DNA of 64,000 nucleotides from Bradyrhizobium huanghuaihaiense (GTDB lineage: Bacteria; Pseudomonadota; Alphaproteobacteria; Rhizobiales; Xanthobacteraceae). A program made the position numbers and the translations under genes. The stretch lies in assembly GCF_007830635.1 (NCBI RefSeq), contig NZ_VLLA01000010.1:1-64000 (forward strand), read 5' to 3'. Below are positions 18,673 through 26,867 of the stretch, piece after piece. The stretch's first letter is position 1. Each line of letters opens with the position of its first letter. Under the pieces are notes generated by a model, which was given only the letters and a program-made list of their open reading frames with translations, searched no databases and was not told where the DNA came from.

Positions 18673-19009
18673 TGATCAAGAAGGCGTTTTTCGCTCTCAT
18701 TGTCGCAGCGGTGCTTGCCATGGCGGCTTTCATGGAGGATGGCACGGCGGCGGTTGGCATGGCGGCGGTTGGCGCGGCGGCGGATGGCGCGGCGGCGGAT
18801 GGGGTGCACCAGCTGTGGGCATAGGTCTCGGCCTTGGGCTAGCCAGCGCGGCAGCTTGGGGACCCGGCTGGGGGTGGGGAGGACCCGCTTGGGGACCCGG
18901 CTGGGGAGCGCCGGGTTGGAGTTACGCAGCGTATGGCGGTTGCACACGATGGCGTCGCGTCTGGACTGGCTGGGGTTGGAGGCTCAGGCCAGTGAACGTG
19001 TGTTGGTGA
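18673..19009 (+). pseudogene. Exported His/Gly/Trp-rich protein, frameshifted
   Basis: GGAGGTTGTC precedes ATG 18673, which starts a clear signal peptide (KKAFFALIVAAVLA). At the expected cleavage site the frame fails: the mature part, a run of HGGGW and RGGGW units followed by a Gly/Trp-rich section ending in WTGWGWRLRPVNVCW, is encoded in the other frame. Restoring one base near 18717 would rejoin them (VLA-HGGFHGG). The signal-peptide frame itself stops soon after. Such secreted HGG-repeat proteins are common in Bradyrhizobium. A sequencing error is the main alternative. Confidence 0.7.
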
Positions 19010-19697
19010 GAACTCGTTATTTGAGCAGCTCATGATGCCCGCGCCAAACTCCGGGCCGCTGGCCTTGAGCTGGTAAAGAAACGGCACGTTGATCTTCTCG
19101 ATATGGATGCACTCGTCTGGACCGGCGGAATGCTGGCGGCGAGTTCGACCAGCTTGCGCGCGGCTGCCTCCGGTCTTGCCGTAGGCGGGGATTACAAGTT
19201 AGTCGCGCCCCGCCGTTTGTGAAATAGGGCCTAATAGGGCCCGGCAAGTTTCCGGAGGGCCGTCTGCAACTTCGCAAAAATCGAGAAATACCTTTATTTG
19301 AAAATACTTAATCGCACCTCCGCAAGATCGAAAAACAGCTGGCGGAAAGGACCACACGGTTTTGCCGTACGCGCGGCCCGCCATTTCCGCCGCAGTTTTT
19401 CCAGCCCCGTCGACGAAGCCGGAAACTTACAGACGAGACGAACCTGTCAGCGCCGTTCGTCCGCGCGCGGCCGCGGGCTCACCGGGGACTACCCTCCCTG
19501 CCCGCACCTTTCGCGCCCGACGCTGCCGCGTCCACCGCAAGCCCAGCTCGCGAAAATGACGACCTCATGATCGCCCCTCAAGAATGAGCCGGGATGGGCG
19601 ACACATACGACATTTCCGAATTTCGGTAAAACGGAATATTTTGCACCGGTCGATTGACCCAGCGATCGCGTGTTTTGCCTGACAGGCAGCCCAAGGT

Positions 19698-19780
19698 CTT
19701 GTAGCCCGGGTGGGCGAAGCGATACCCGGGACAGAATCCACGCCGCCCCCGGATGTCGCTTCGCTCATCCGGGCTACAAG
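19698..19780. repeat. Dispersed palindromic (REP-like) repeat
   Basis: CTTGTAGCCCGG at 19698-19709 is the exact inverse of CCGGGCTACAAG at 19769-19780. The interior (GCGAAGCGATACCCGGG, later CGGATGTCGCTTCGC) is also partly self-complementary. Repeats of this sequence type are widespread between Bradyrhizobium genes. Confidence 0.7.
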
Positions 19781-19880
19781 CTGGTCGCGCTATTCCAACG
19801 GCGCAATGTCGGCGCCTGCAGGACGTTGATGTGAAAGTGGGAATGCTGCGGACCTAGCTTCCCGACACGACTGCGAAGCG

Positions 19881-19921
19881 ACAAACAAAAAGGAGTGGGT
19901 TCCGCTTTCGCGAACCCACTC
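19881..19921 (-). terminator. Rho-independent terminator
   Basis: A perfect 10-bp stem (GAGTGGGTTC 19893-19902, GAACCCACTC 19912-19921) with a 9-base loop. On the minus strand it is followed by CCTTTTTGTTTGT. It lies 46 bp after the stop of the leftward gene 19968-20420. Confidence 0.8.
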
Positions 19922-19967
19922 ATGGCAATCCCTGCGAAGCTGTCCGGCCCGACAGCCGCGTCCGAAC

Positions 19968-20420
19968 TCAATGGTCGTAATTGCCGCAGACGGCCGAGGG
20001 GCCTCCGCCGGCACAATAGCCCCCAGGGATGTAAGGGCCCGAAGGACGGTTCGGCCCCCGGTAATAGTGGGAGCCGCCGTAATAGGCCGGACCACCGTAA
20101 TAGCCAGGGCCCCGATCGTAATAATAACGATCCTCGTAATAGTCGCGGCGCCGGCTTTCGGCGATCGCGCCGATGGCCAGACCGGTCGCCGCGCCCATGA
20201 TGCCGAGGGCGGCAGCATTCGGTCCGCGGCGATAATAACGGCGCCTGGCCGCGCTGAAATCGGTGGCGTCGGACGCAGCGTGGCCAGCGACGGCCGCCTT
20301 GGAAGGAGTCCCGGACGAGGCTGCAGCGGACGGCGTCGCGGAGGCCGCGACCAGGGCGAGGCTTGCGAACGCGGCCAGCACCGTATTGCGGCCGGCTGCT
20401 GAAATCATAGGGCCAATCAT
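19968..20420 (-). CDS. Exported Tyr/Gly-rich protein
   Basis: A protein of 150 residues. The ATG at 20420 (GAGGAAGGTTAAG upstream) is chosen over the long upstream frame. It has a signal peptide, an Ala/Ser/Thr-rich linker, an Arg/Tyr block (RRRYYRRGPNAAALGIMGAA) with a Gly-rich hydrophobic helix (AAALGIMGAATGLAIGAIAE), then YYGG/YYRG repeats and a conserved-looking end (GYCAGGGPSAVCGNYDH). It resembles the cell-envelope glycine-zipper/Tyr-rich proteins common in rhizobia; function unknown. Its terminator is at 19881-19921. Confidence 0.65.
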   Translation of the reverse strand: MIGPMISAAGRNTVLAAFASLALVAASATPSAAASSGTPSKAAVAGHAASDATDFSAARRRYYRRGPNAAALGIMGAATGLAIGAIAESRRRDYYEDRYYYDRGPGYYGGPAYYGGSHYYRGPNRPSGPYIPGGYCAGGGPSAVCGNYDH

Positions 20421-20711
20421 CTTAACCTTCCTCTGTTCTCGCCCAAAGTGACATGTGCAAACGAGCCATAACGCGCAAACCACTGAAATGGTTTCATGAT
20501 CGCGGCAATCTGCCACGCTTTGAGCGATTGTAAACCGAACGATCCGATGCAGCTTGCGCCACTCAACCTGAGCGGATAATGAACGGCCGCGCCGTTTTTC
20601 GGTCGCCGTAAGCGTTTCACGTGAACCAACGCATCAACCGACGCCGTCGGGATCGATGCCAATTTTTGGGTTCAACGTGACTGACGCGTCCTATTCTTCA
20701 AGAGAAATCAG

Positions 20712-20969
20712 ATGATTGCGGTTCGCAAACTGCCGGCGCGCTATGCGCCGTTCGTGATGCCATTCGTGCTGTCCATCCTCATGACAGCCGTGGTGTCGAT
20801 CATTTCGACACTCCGGAGCCTTGGCGCAACGCCAGCGTTCCTGGCGACGTGGCCGGGCGCCTGGGGGCTGTCATGGCTCGTCGCCTTTCCGACGCTGCTG
20901 ATGGTGCTGCCACTGGTCCGCCGGATCGTAGCCTGCCTTGTCGCGTCCCCATCTCAACCAGGCCGATAG
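20712..20969 (+). CDS. DUF2798-type membrane protein
   Basis: A protein of 85 residues with two hydrophobic segments (VMPFVLSILMTAVVSIISTL, about 15-34, and WLVAFPTLLMVLPLVRRIV, about 55-73) separated by GATPAFLATWPGAWGLS. That spacing and the 'F...W...WL.AFP' motif are those of DUF2798 proteins. It is an inner-membrane protein of unknown function. It is monocistronic. Confidence 0.75.
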   Translation: MIAVRKLPARYAPFVMPFVLSILMTAVVSIISTLRSLGATPAFLATWPGAWGLSWLVAFPTLLMVLPLVRRIVACLVASPSQPGR

Positions 20970-21363
20970 AAGGCGCGGGCGGCGCGCATGAAGCACGCCG
21001 TCCCGCTTCCATGATTACTCGACACCTTGGATCGAGCTTCCACTCTCTCTACCCGTTGCCTTGTCGCGACATCGTCGACTGCTGCTCTACATCGCGTCGC
21101 GAACCCTGTCGGAATGCTCCTATCAAGTCGCTCACCGCGGCGATTGGCTGGCAGATCTGTGCACGAACCGGCAGCGCCTATTCTCTCGGCCTCGCAGGGC
21201 TCGATCATCACGCGGATGGCGATGGGCGCCATACGATCAGCGGCGTGACCGCCGTCTTACTCGGCGCGATGCCGGCGGTAGTTCTCGGCGGCGTCGGCAC
21301 CATCGATGTGGGGCGATCGTTGTCGTGAATGCGGCCGCGACTACGGGCCCATATCGATCGCGA
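20970..21363. other. Intergenic region between converging genes
   Basis: About 390 bp between the end of the DUF2798 gene and the end of the leftward gene 21364-22200. No supported gene, repeat or terminator was recognised. Confidence 0.35.
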
Positions 21364-22200
21364 CTATTGTCGCGCCGATTGCAGCAGGACCGGGGCCGCC
21401 CGTCGCACCGCGGCATGCGGTGACGACGTTGCCGGCGCCGGCTTGGGCGTCTGGGCCGCAGCCGGACGTGGCGCAGGCACTGGTGCTGCGCTCGTCTTCT
21501 GCCCCGCGTTCGACCGGTCGGTCGTTTTCCCGGCGATCTTGTTTTCAGACGCCTTGTCTTCAGGCATCTTGGCGACGAGCCGCGCCATTTGTTCCTGGCC
21601 TGCCTTCAACTCATCGGCAAGCCTGAGATTGTCGAGCGACATTTGCTCCTGGTTCGCTTTCAATTGCGCATGGCTCGCCTTGAGCTGATCGATGCCTTGC
21701 TGCACGTTTGCGAGATCGCTCGCTAGCTTCTGCAGCAATTCGGTCAACTCCGGCGGGAGCGTGCTGCCGGTTGGCGCGACTACCTCCGGTATGGTTTCGG
21801 CGGCAGATGCCGGTTGCGGCGATGCCTCGGCCAATTGAGCAGTCGGGCTCGTCTCAGCTTCGCGCGCCGGCTCTGCTTGCAACTGCGACGATGTCTCAGC
21901 GTGCAACGGCGCCCAACCTGCGATCATCTGCCTGACCGTATCACCGTGGGATGATTGCGAGACCAAGGCAGCGATGCCAATCCCCGCAGCCAGCCCGAGA
22001 CCGACGAGGCCGCGCAGCGCTGGCCCGCCACGCCGCGGGCGACTGCGCACGGGATCGCGCTCCAGCCGGGCAAGCTGCTCGCTGGCGCGCGCGATCTCTT
22101 CATCCACGCTCTTGATTTTCTCGAAGGTATGCGTGAGCTCTGCGTCCATGCGCGCGGACAGCGCATAACGCGGCTCGATCGGTGTCGTTACGGAGTTCAT
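21364..22200 (-). CDS. Single-span membrane protein with coiled coil
   Basis: A protein of 278 residues. The ATG at 22200 (GGGGAGCGCC upstream) is chosen over the longer frame. Residues 15-45 are helical (AELTHTFEKIKSVDEEIARA), one membrane segment follows at about 63-81 (LRGLVGLGLAAGIGIAALV), then a Pro/Ala/Glu-rich linker, a coiled coil (LLQKLASDLANVQQGIDQLK, then NQEQMSLDNLRLADELK) and a Pro/Ala-rich basic tail. Proteins of this build are common in Bradyrhizobium as hypotheticals; function unknown. Confidence 0.6.
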   Translation of the reverse strand: MNSVTTPIEPRYALSARMDAELTHTFEKIKSVDEEIARASEQLARLERDPVRSRPRRGGPALRGLVGLGLAAGIGIAALVSQSSHGDTVRQMIAGWAPLHAETSSQLQAEPAREAETSPTAQLAEASPQPASAAETIPEVVAPTGSTLPPELTELLQKLASDLANVQQGIDQLKASHAQLKANQEQMSLDNLRLADELKAGQEQMARLVAKMPEDKASENKIAGKTTDRSNAGQKTSAAPVPAPRPAAAQTPKPAPATSSPHAAVRRAAPVLLQSARQ

Positions 22201-22380
22201 TGGCGCTCCCCTTCCCAGCCCAATGTCGCCCGAAGGCGTCCGTCGCATTTGCTTGCCCTGATCATCGCTGACGCGGTTTGTCCAAAGCAAGACGCCTTCA
22301 AGGAAATTCGGAGGCCGGGTGACTACGGGTGCCATGGTCCCCTCCCCCAATACCTCTCTCGCCCCCGAGGCCGCAGACCC

Positions 22381-24168
22381 TTACGACAATGCCCCGAGCA
22401 CGCCGCGCGTCGCCTTGTCGATCTCCTCGACATAGCGGCGGCGGGCGAAGGTCTCGGTGAGGAAGCCGACCACCTTGCGGCTGTCGGTGGAATCGACAAC
22501 CGCCAGCATCTCTGCCTCGGCCTCGTCGAACACCGCCATCGCCGATTTCACGTTCATTTCCGGAATCAGCACGATGTCGATCAGCCGGGCCAGCTCGATC
22601 ACCTGGATGTCGTCGGCGATGGTGTCGAGATCGCTGGAGTACAGGTCGGGCAGCAGGACGAGGCCGACATATTCGTCCGCGTTGTTGACGATGACTATAC
22701 CGGGCCGCGACCCCAGCGCGAATTCGCGGCGCACGGCCGCGATCGTCGTGGTCGAAGGCACCTTGCCGACATCCGAGCGCATCAGGCGCTCGACCGTGAG
22801 ATTGCGCAGCCAGCCGACGTCGTTGGCGCTGCGGATGGTCTCGCCGCGCAGATGCAGGCGCCAGGTCGAGAAGGAGTGGCCGAACATGAAGCGCACGCAG
22901 ATCGAGGTGACGATGCAGCCGGCCAGCACCACGGCGGTGACGTCGACATTGCGGGTCATCTCGAGAACGAGGAACGACATCGTCAGGGGGCCGCCGACGA
23001 TGGCGACGCCGAGCGTCGCCATGCCCGTCAGCATCGCCACCAGCGGATCGATCACGAAGTTCGGGCTGATCAGCTCCAACAGCTCGGCGAAGAACTTCCC
23101 GATCAGACTGCCGACGAACAGCGAGGCGAAGAACAGACCGCCGCGGAAGCCCGAGGCGAGCGAGATCAGGCAGGCCGTCACCTTCAATGCGATGATCAGC
23201 GCGATCAGGCCGATCGTCATGTCGTGAAACAGATCGAGCACCATGGCGCCGTGGCCGGCCGCCAGCACCTGAGGCGTGACAATCGCAAAGCCGCCGACGA
23301 TGAGGCCGCCCGCCACCGGACGGAGCCAGACCGGCAGCCAGGCGAACAGGCGCTCGAACATCGGCGAGGAACGCATCACGGCGATGCCGACGCCGCTGGT
23401 GATGAGCGCAAGCCCGATCAGCGCCAGATATTGCTCGACGCCGACGGCGCTGACCTTGGGGATCTCCAATGAATACGGTGCGCCGCCGAGCCATTGCGCG
23501 GTCAGCGCGCCCGCCAGCGAGGCCGCGAGGATCGGCGCAGCGCTGCCGACCGAATAGACGCCGACGATCAGCTCGCAGGCGTAGAAGGCGCCGGTGATCG
23601 GCGCACCGAACGCCGCCGCAATCGCGGCGGCCGCACCGCAGCCGACCATCAGGCGCAAATCGTTGCGGCGCAGATTGAAGAACTTGCCGAGCAGCGAGGC
23701 GATGCCGGAGCCGATCTGGGTATAGCCGGCCTCGAGGCCGACCGACGCACCGCAGCCGTTGGAAATCAGCGTCTGGCTCGACACCACCACGCTGTCGCGC
23801 ATCGAGAGATTGCCGCCGCGCAGCGCGTTGGCCTCGATCGGGTCGACCGCGTTGGAGATCTTCATGCGCCGCCGCGACCATTCCATGATGCCGAGCGCAA
23901 GTCCGCCGAGCGCAGGTGCGAGCAGCGCGGCCCAGGGGCTCACGCGCGCATTGGCCGACAGGCGAACGTCGACGGGGATGCCGTAGATCACCACATGGGC
24001 GATCTGCGCGATCTCGGCCATCAGCGTCACGATCGCGCCGGCAAGCGTGCCGATCACGAGCGCCAGCGGGATCAGGTAGAACTCGTTGCTGCGCAGCAGC
24101 GCGCGCAGCCGAACCATGGTGCGGTTCGTTCCCTTGCGATCGACGAGACGCCTGAGCCGTACGAACAC
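22381..24168 (-). CDS. ClC-family chloride channel/transporter with CBS domains
   Basis: A protein of 595 residues (a later ATG at 24117 would give 578). About ten membrane segments lie between residues 30 and 440. The ClC selectivity motifs are visible as SNGCGASVGLEAGYTQ (Glu146 in the gating-glutamate position) and GAPITGAFYACEL. The C-terminal ~150 residues form a CBS pair (MRSDVGKVPSTTTIAAVRRE; later AVFDEAEAEMLAVVDS), which in this family binds nucleotides and regulates transport. It moves chloride, possibly with protons, across the inner membrane. A 13-bp gap separates it from the downstream end of the aldolase gene, which lies upstream on the same strand. Confidence 0.9.
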   Translation of the reverse strand: MFVRLRRLVDRKGTNRTMVRLRALLRSNEFYLIPLALVIGTLAGAIVTLMAEIAQIAHVVIYGIPVDVRLSANARVSPWAALLAPALGGLALGIMEWSRRRMKISNAVDPIEANALRGGNLSMRDSVVVSSQTLISNGCGASVGLEAGYTQIGSGIASLLGKFFNLRRNDLRLMVGCGAAAAIAAAFGAPITGAFYACELIVGVYSVGSAAPILAASLAGALTAQWLGGAPYSLEIPKVSAVGVEQYLALIGLALITSGVGIAVMRSSPMFERLFAWLPVWLRPVAGGLIVGGFAIVTPQVLAAGHGAMVLDLFHDMTIGLIALIIALKVTACLISLASGFRGGLFFASLFVGSLIGKFFAELLELISPNFVIDPLVAMLTGMATLGVAIVGGPLTMSFLVLEMTRNVDVTAVVLAGCIVTSICVRFMFGHSFSTWRLHLRGETIRSANDVGWLRNLTVERLMRSDVGKVPSTTTIAAVRREFALGSRPGIVIVNNADEYVGLVLLPDLYSSDLDTIADDIQVIELARLIDIVLIPEMNVKSAMAVFDEAEAEMLAVVDSTDSRKVVGFLTETFARRRYVEEIDKATRGVLGALS

Positions 24169-24181
24169 CTTCTACCCGCCC

Positions 24182-24835
24182 CTACCCTTCCGACAGGCCG
24201 TAGCCGGTCATGCGCTGGCGGACCCGTTCGATCTCGTCGCTGGAAAGCAGCGGCGGTTGTCCGATCTGGAGGCAGCCGTGATATTGCCGCGCGAGCGTCT
24301 CGACCTCGACTGCGAGCCACATCGCCTTGTCCAGCGTCTTGCCGATCGCGATCATGCCGTGATGGTCGAGCAGGCAGGCGAGCCGCCCCTCCAGCGCCCG
24401 CACCGCATGCTCGGACAGTTCCTCCGTTCCGAAGGTGGCATAGGGCGCGCAGCGGATGCTGTCGCCGCCGGCAGCCGCGATCATGTAGTGCACGGGCGGG
24501 ATCTCCATGCCCATGATCGCCAGGATGGTGCAATAGGTCGGATGGGCGTGGACGACGGCGTTGACGTCGGGCCGCGACTTCAGGATGTCGCGATGGAAGC
24601 GCCATTCGCTGGACGGCTTTTGATGGCGTGCGTGCGAGCCATCCATCGCCATGAACACGATCTGCTCGGGCGTCATGGCGTCGTAGGGCACGCTGGTCGG
24701 CGTGACCAGAAGCCCGTCCGCATGCCGGACACTGATATTGCCTGAGGTGCCCTGGTTGATGCCGAGCGCGTTCATGCGACGGCAGGCGTCGATGATGGCC
24801 TGTCTCTTGGCGAGTTCGTCCGCTGTCATCGACAT
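24182..24835 (-). CDS. Class II aldolase/adducin-family protein
   Basis: A protein of 217 residues. ATG 24835 is preferred (AGGACATCGGG upstream). The motifs of class II aldolases are in order: GTSGNISVRHADGLLVTPTS, PSSEWRFHRDI, AVVHAHPTYCTILA (zinc-binding His pair) and LLDHHGMIAIG (third His). The fold suits fuculose- or ribulose-phosphate aldolases; the substrate is not determined. It probably shares a transcript with the ClC gene downstream. Confidence 0.85.
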   Translation of the reverse strand: MSMTADELAKRQAIIDACRRMNALGINQGTSGNISVRHADGLLVTPTSVPYDAMTPEQIVFMAMDGSHARHQKPSSEWRFHRDILKSRPDVNAVVHAHPTYCTILAIMGMEIPPVHYMIAAAGGDSIRCAPYATFGTEELSEHAVRALEGRLACLLDHHGMIAIGKTLDKAMWLAVEVETLARQYHGCLQIGQPPLLSSDEIERVRQRMTGYGLSEG

Positions 24836-24986
24836 CCCGATGTCCTGGCGCTGGTGAAAGGGGAAGTACGTCAAAGCAACGTGGCAGTGCAAGCGAAAGC
24901 GACCGGTCCGTCCCACCGCTGGACGGCGCGCATGCCCGCTCTCGAAATAGGTCGTAAAATCAACAAATTAACAGATTGTCGCAGGC

Positions 24987-25613
24987 CTAGGCGAGGCTCG
25001 CCCGGACGGCCGCTATGCCGTTGATCACGAACTGCACCGAATAGGCCGCGAGCAGCATGCCGAGCACACGCGAGAGCACGGCATTTCCGGTGCGCCCGAG
25101 GGTGCGGGCGATCAGGTTTGCGGAGAGGAAGCAGAGCATGCAGAGCAGGCACACCGCGAGCACAATCGCGATGATGATCGCGAGCCGCGCGCCGTAGCCG
25201 GCGTCGCCCGACAGCAGCAGCGTGGTCGCGATCGCGCCGGGGCCGGCCATCATCGGGATGGCCAGGGGAAACACCGCGACGTCGGAGGCATGCTCCGAGG
25301 TCGCCTTGTCGGCCTCGCGCGCCTCGCGATGCGGACGGTCGCCGAAGATCATCTGGTAGGAGACGCCGAACAGCAGCAGCCCGCCCGCGATCTGGAAGGC
25401 GGGGATGCCGATCCCGAGCTGGCGGAGCAGCCAGTTTCCGACCAGCGCGATCACGACCAGGATCGAGGCCGCGATCAGCGGCGCCCGCAGCGCGATCGTC
25501 CGCTTGACCTTGTCAGGCATGCCGGAGGTCGCGGCCAGGAAGGCCGGCGCAAGGCCGACCGGATCGACCACCAGCAGCAGCGTCACGAAGGCGGACAGGG
25601 CGAAGTCGAGCAT
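24987..25613 (-). CDS. MarC-family integral membrane protein
   Basis: A protein of 208 residues starting at ATG 25613. Six hydrophobic segments and the MarC motifs LLVVDPVGLAPAFLAAT and FPLAIPMMAGPGAIATTLLL are visible. MarC proteins are inner-membrane and were once linked to multiple antibiotic resistance; their transport role is not settled. It is monocistronic, 151 bp after the aldolase start. Confidence 0.9.
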   Translation of the reverse strand: MLDFALSAFVTLLLVVDPVGLAPAFLAATSGMPDKVKRTIALRAPLIAASILVVIALVGNWLLRQLGIGIPAFQIAGGLLLFGVSYQMIFGDRPHREAREADKATSEHASDVAVFPLAIPMMAGPGAIATTLLLSGDAGYGARLAIIIAIVLAVCLLCMLCFLSANLIARTLGRTGNAVLSRVLGMLLAAYSVQFVINGIAAVRASLA

Positions 25614-25759
25614 TGGAAAGCGTCTCTGGCGTAGCTCAGGCAGGAAGCCATAGCGGCTCGCGGCCGCCTTCGCGAGGAACATTTGCCCATCCCGACTCTT
25701 GATCGCCTGTGGATTTGAGGAAGGCGACGCCTTCCCGTGTCACCTCAAGAGGAGGATGT

Positions 25760-26323
25760 ATGGCTAGACGAGCGAAGAAACGCACGAGCAAGACCGCGGC
25801 GCGCCGGCCGCGTCAGGCGCCGAAGATGCTCAGCGACCTGTTCCTGGCAACGCTGAAAGACATCTATTTCGCCGAGAACAAGATCATCAAGACCCTGCCC
25901 AAGATGGCCAAGGCCGCGCAGTCGAAGGACCTCACGGCTGCCTTCAACAAGCATCTGCGCGAGACCCAGGGGCAGGTCAAGCGTCTCGACCAGATCTTCA
26001 AGATGCTGGGCAAGCCCGCACGCGGCAAGCCTTGCGAGGCCATCAACGGCATCGCGGACGAGGGCGCCGAGATCATGAAGGAGTTCAAGGGAGCCCCCGC
26101 CCTCGACGCCGGACTGCTCGCAGCGGCGCAATCGGTCGAGCATTACGAGATCTCCCGCTACGGCACGTTGCGCACCTGGGCCGAGGAGCTCGGCATGCAG
26201 GACGCAGCAAGGCTGCTCCAGGAGACGCTGGACGAGGAAGAGGCGACCGATCGCACGCTGACCGAGCTCGCCACCTCCGTCATCAACCTCGAAGCGGAAG
26301 ACGAGTATCGCGCCGCTGCCTGA
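25760..26323 (+). CDS. Ferritin-like DUF892 (YciE/YciF-type) protein
   Basis: A protein of 187 residues. ATG 25760 follows AGAGGAGG. A basic N-terminus (RRAKKRTSKTAARR) precedes a four-helix ferritin-like domain: LFLATLKDIYFAENKIIKTL carries the first Glu ligand, with later SVEHYEISRYGTLRTWAEEL and LQETLDEEEATDRTLTEL. Family members form di-iron bundles and are induced by stress. The next genes encode Hsp20 and Lon, so a stress grouping is plausible. A terminator hairpin follows at 26348-26372. Confidence 0.9.
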   Translation: MARRAKKRTSKTAARRPRQAPKMLSDLFLATLKDIYFAENKIIKTLPKMAKAAQSKDLTAAFNKHLRETQGQVKRLDQIFKMLGKPARGKPCEAINGIADEGAEIMKEFKGAPALDAGLLAAAQSVEHYEISRYGTLRTWAEELGMQDAARLLQETLDEEEATDRTLTELATSVINLEAEDEYRAAA

Positions 26324-26347
26324 TGCCGCGCGGCGCTCTCACGACAG

Positions 26348-26372
26348 AACGCCGCGGCCAGGCCGCGGCGTT
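26348..26372 (+). terminator. GC-rich terminator-like hairpin
   Basis: AACGCCGCGGCC (26348-26359) is the inverse of GGCCGCGGCGTT (26361-26372), followed by TTGCTTGTT. It lies 24 bp after the DUF892 stop, so it probably ends that transcript. The T-run is short. Confidence 0.6.
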
Positions 26373-26475
26373 TGCTTGTTGGATCGCACGATGGCGCATG
26401 GCACGTCAGCGCCACTGCACTGGATTTCCGGGGAACCAGCCCCATATGCAGGCTTTCCCAGCCCGAGTCCGCATC

Positions 26476-26859
26476 ATGCAACCCAAAAATCCCCTCGACT
26501 GGATGCTGTCCGAAGCCCTGGACTCGCTGACCCGCGCCGAACGGCTGCGGCACCAGTTCGGCCGCCAGGAAGCCTGCTGGGAGCCGCCGATCGACGTGCT
26601 CGAGACCGAGCATGAGCTTTTGATCCTGGTCGCGCTTCCCGGCGTCAATCCGGACAATGTCGAGACCGTCATCCATGACGGCGTGCTCGTGATCTCCGGC
26701 CAGCGCACGCTTCCGCCGGAGCTTCGCAACGCCCGCATCCACCGGCTCGAGCTGCCGCAGGGGCGTTTCGAGCGCCGCATCGCATTGCCCCTTGGCCGCT
26801 ACGCCATCAGCCGCTTCGTGATGGACGGCTGCGTCGCACTGCGCCTCGCCAAATCCTGA
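26476..26859 (+). CDS. Hsp20-family small heat-shock protein
   Basis: A protein of 127 residues. The alpha-crystallin core is clear: WEPPIDVLETEHELLILVAL, GVNPDNVETVIHDGVLVISG, then LELPQGRFERRIALP and the C-terminal strand CVALRLAK. It is an ATP-independent holdase in the cytoplasm. It ends 8 bp before the lon start, so chaperone and protease are probably co-transcribed. The ribosome site before ATG 26476 is weak. Confidence 0.85.
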   Translation: MQPKNPLDWMLSEALDSLTRAERLRHQFGRQEACWEPPIDVLETEHELLILVALPGVNPDNVETVIHDGVLVISGQRTLPPELRNARIHRLELPQGRFERRIALPLGRYAISRFVMDGCVALRLAKS

Positions 26860-26867
26860 GGTCGATC

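Larger units (their letters stand above)
19010..19967. other. Long intergenic region with palindrome and terminator
   Basis: About 960 bp without a supported gene. It contains the dispersed palindrome at 19698-19780 and the terminator of the 19968-20420 gene at 19881-19921. Several frames on both strands lack ribosome sites. Confidence 0.4.

Noticed and set aside
21955..23472. 505-codon plus-strand frame across the coiled-coil and ClC genes
   Set aside because: Its sequence is highly repetitive in Asp/Arg/His/Gln and conflicts with two well-supported minus-strand genes.
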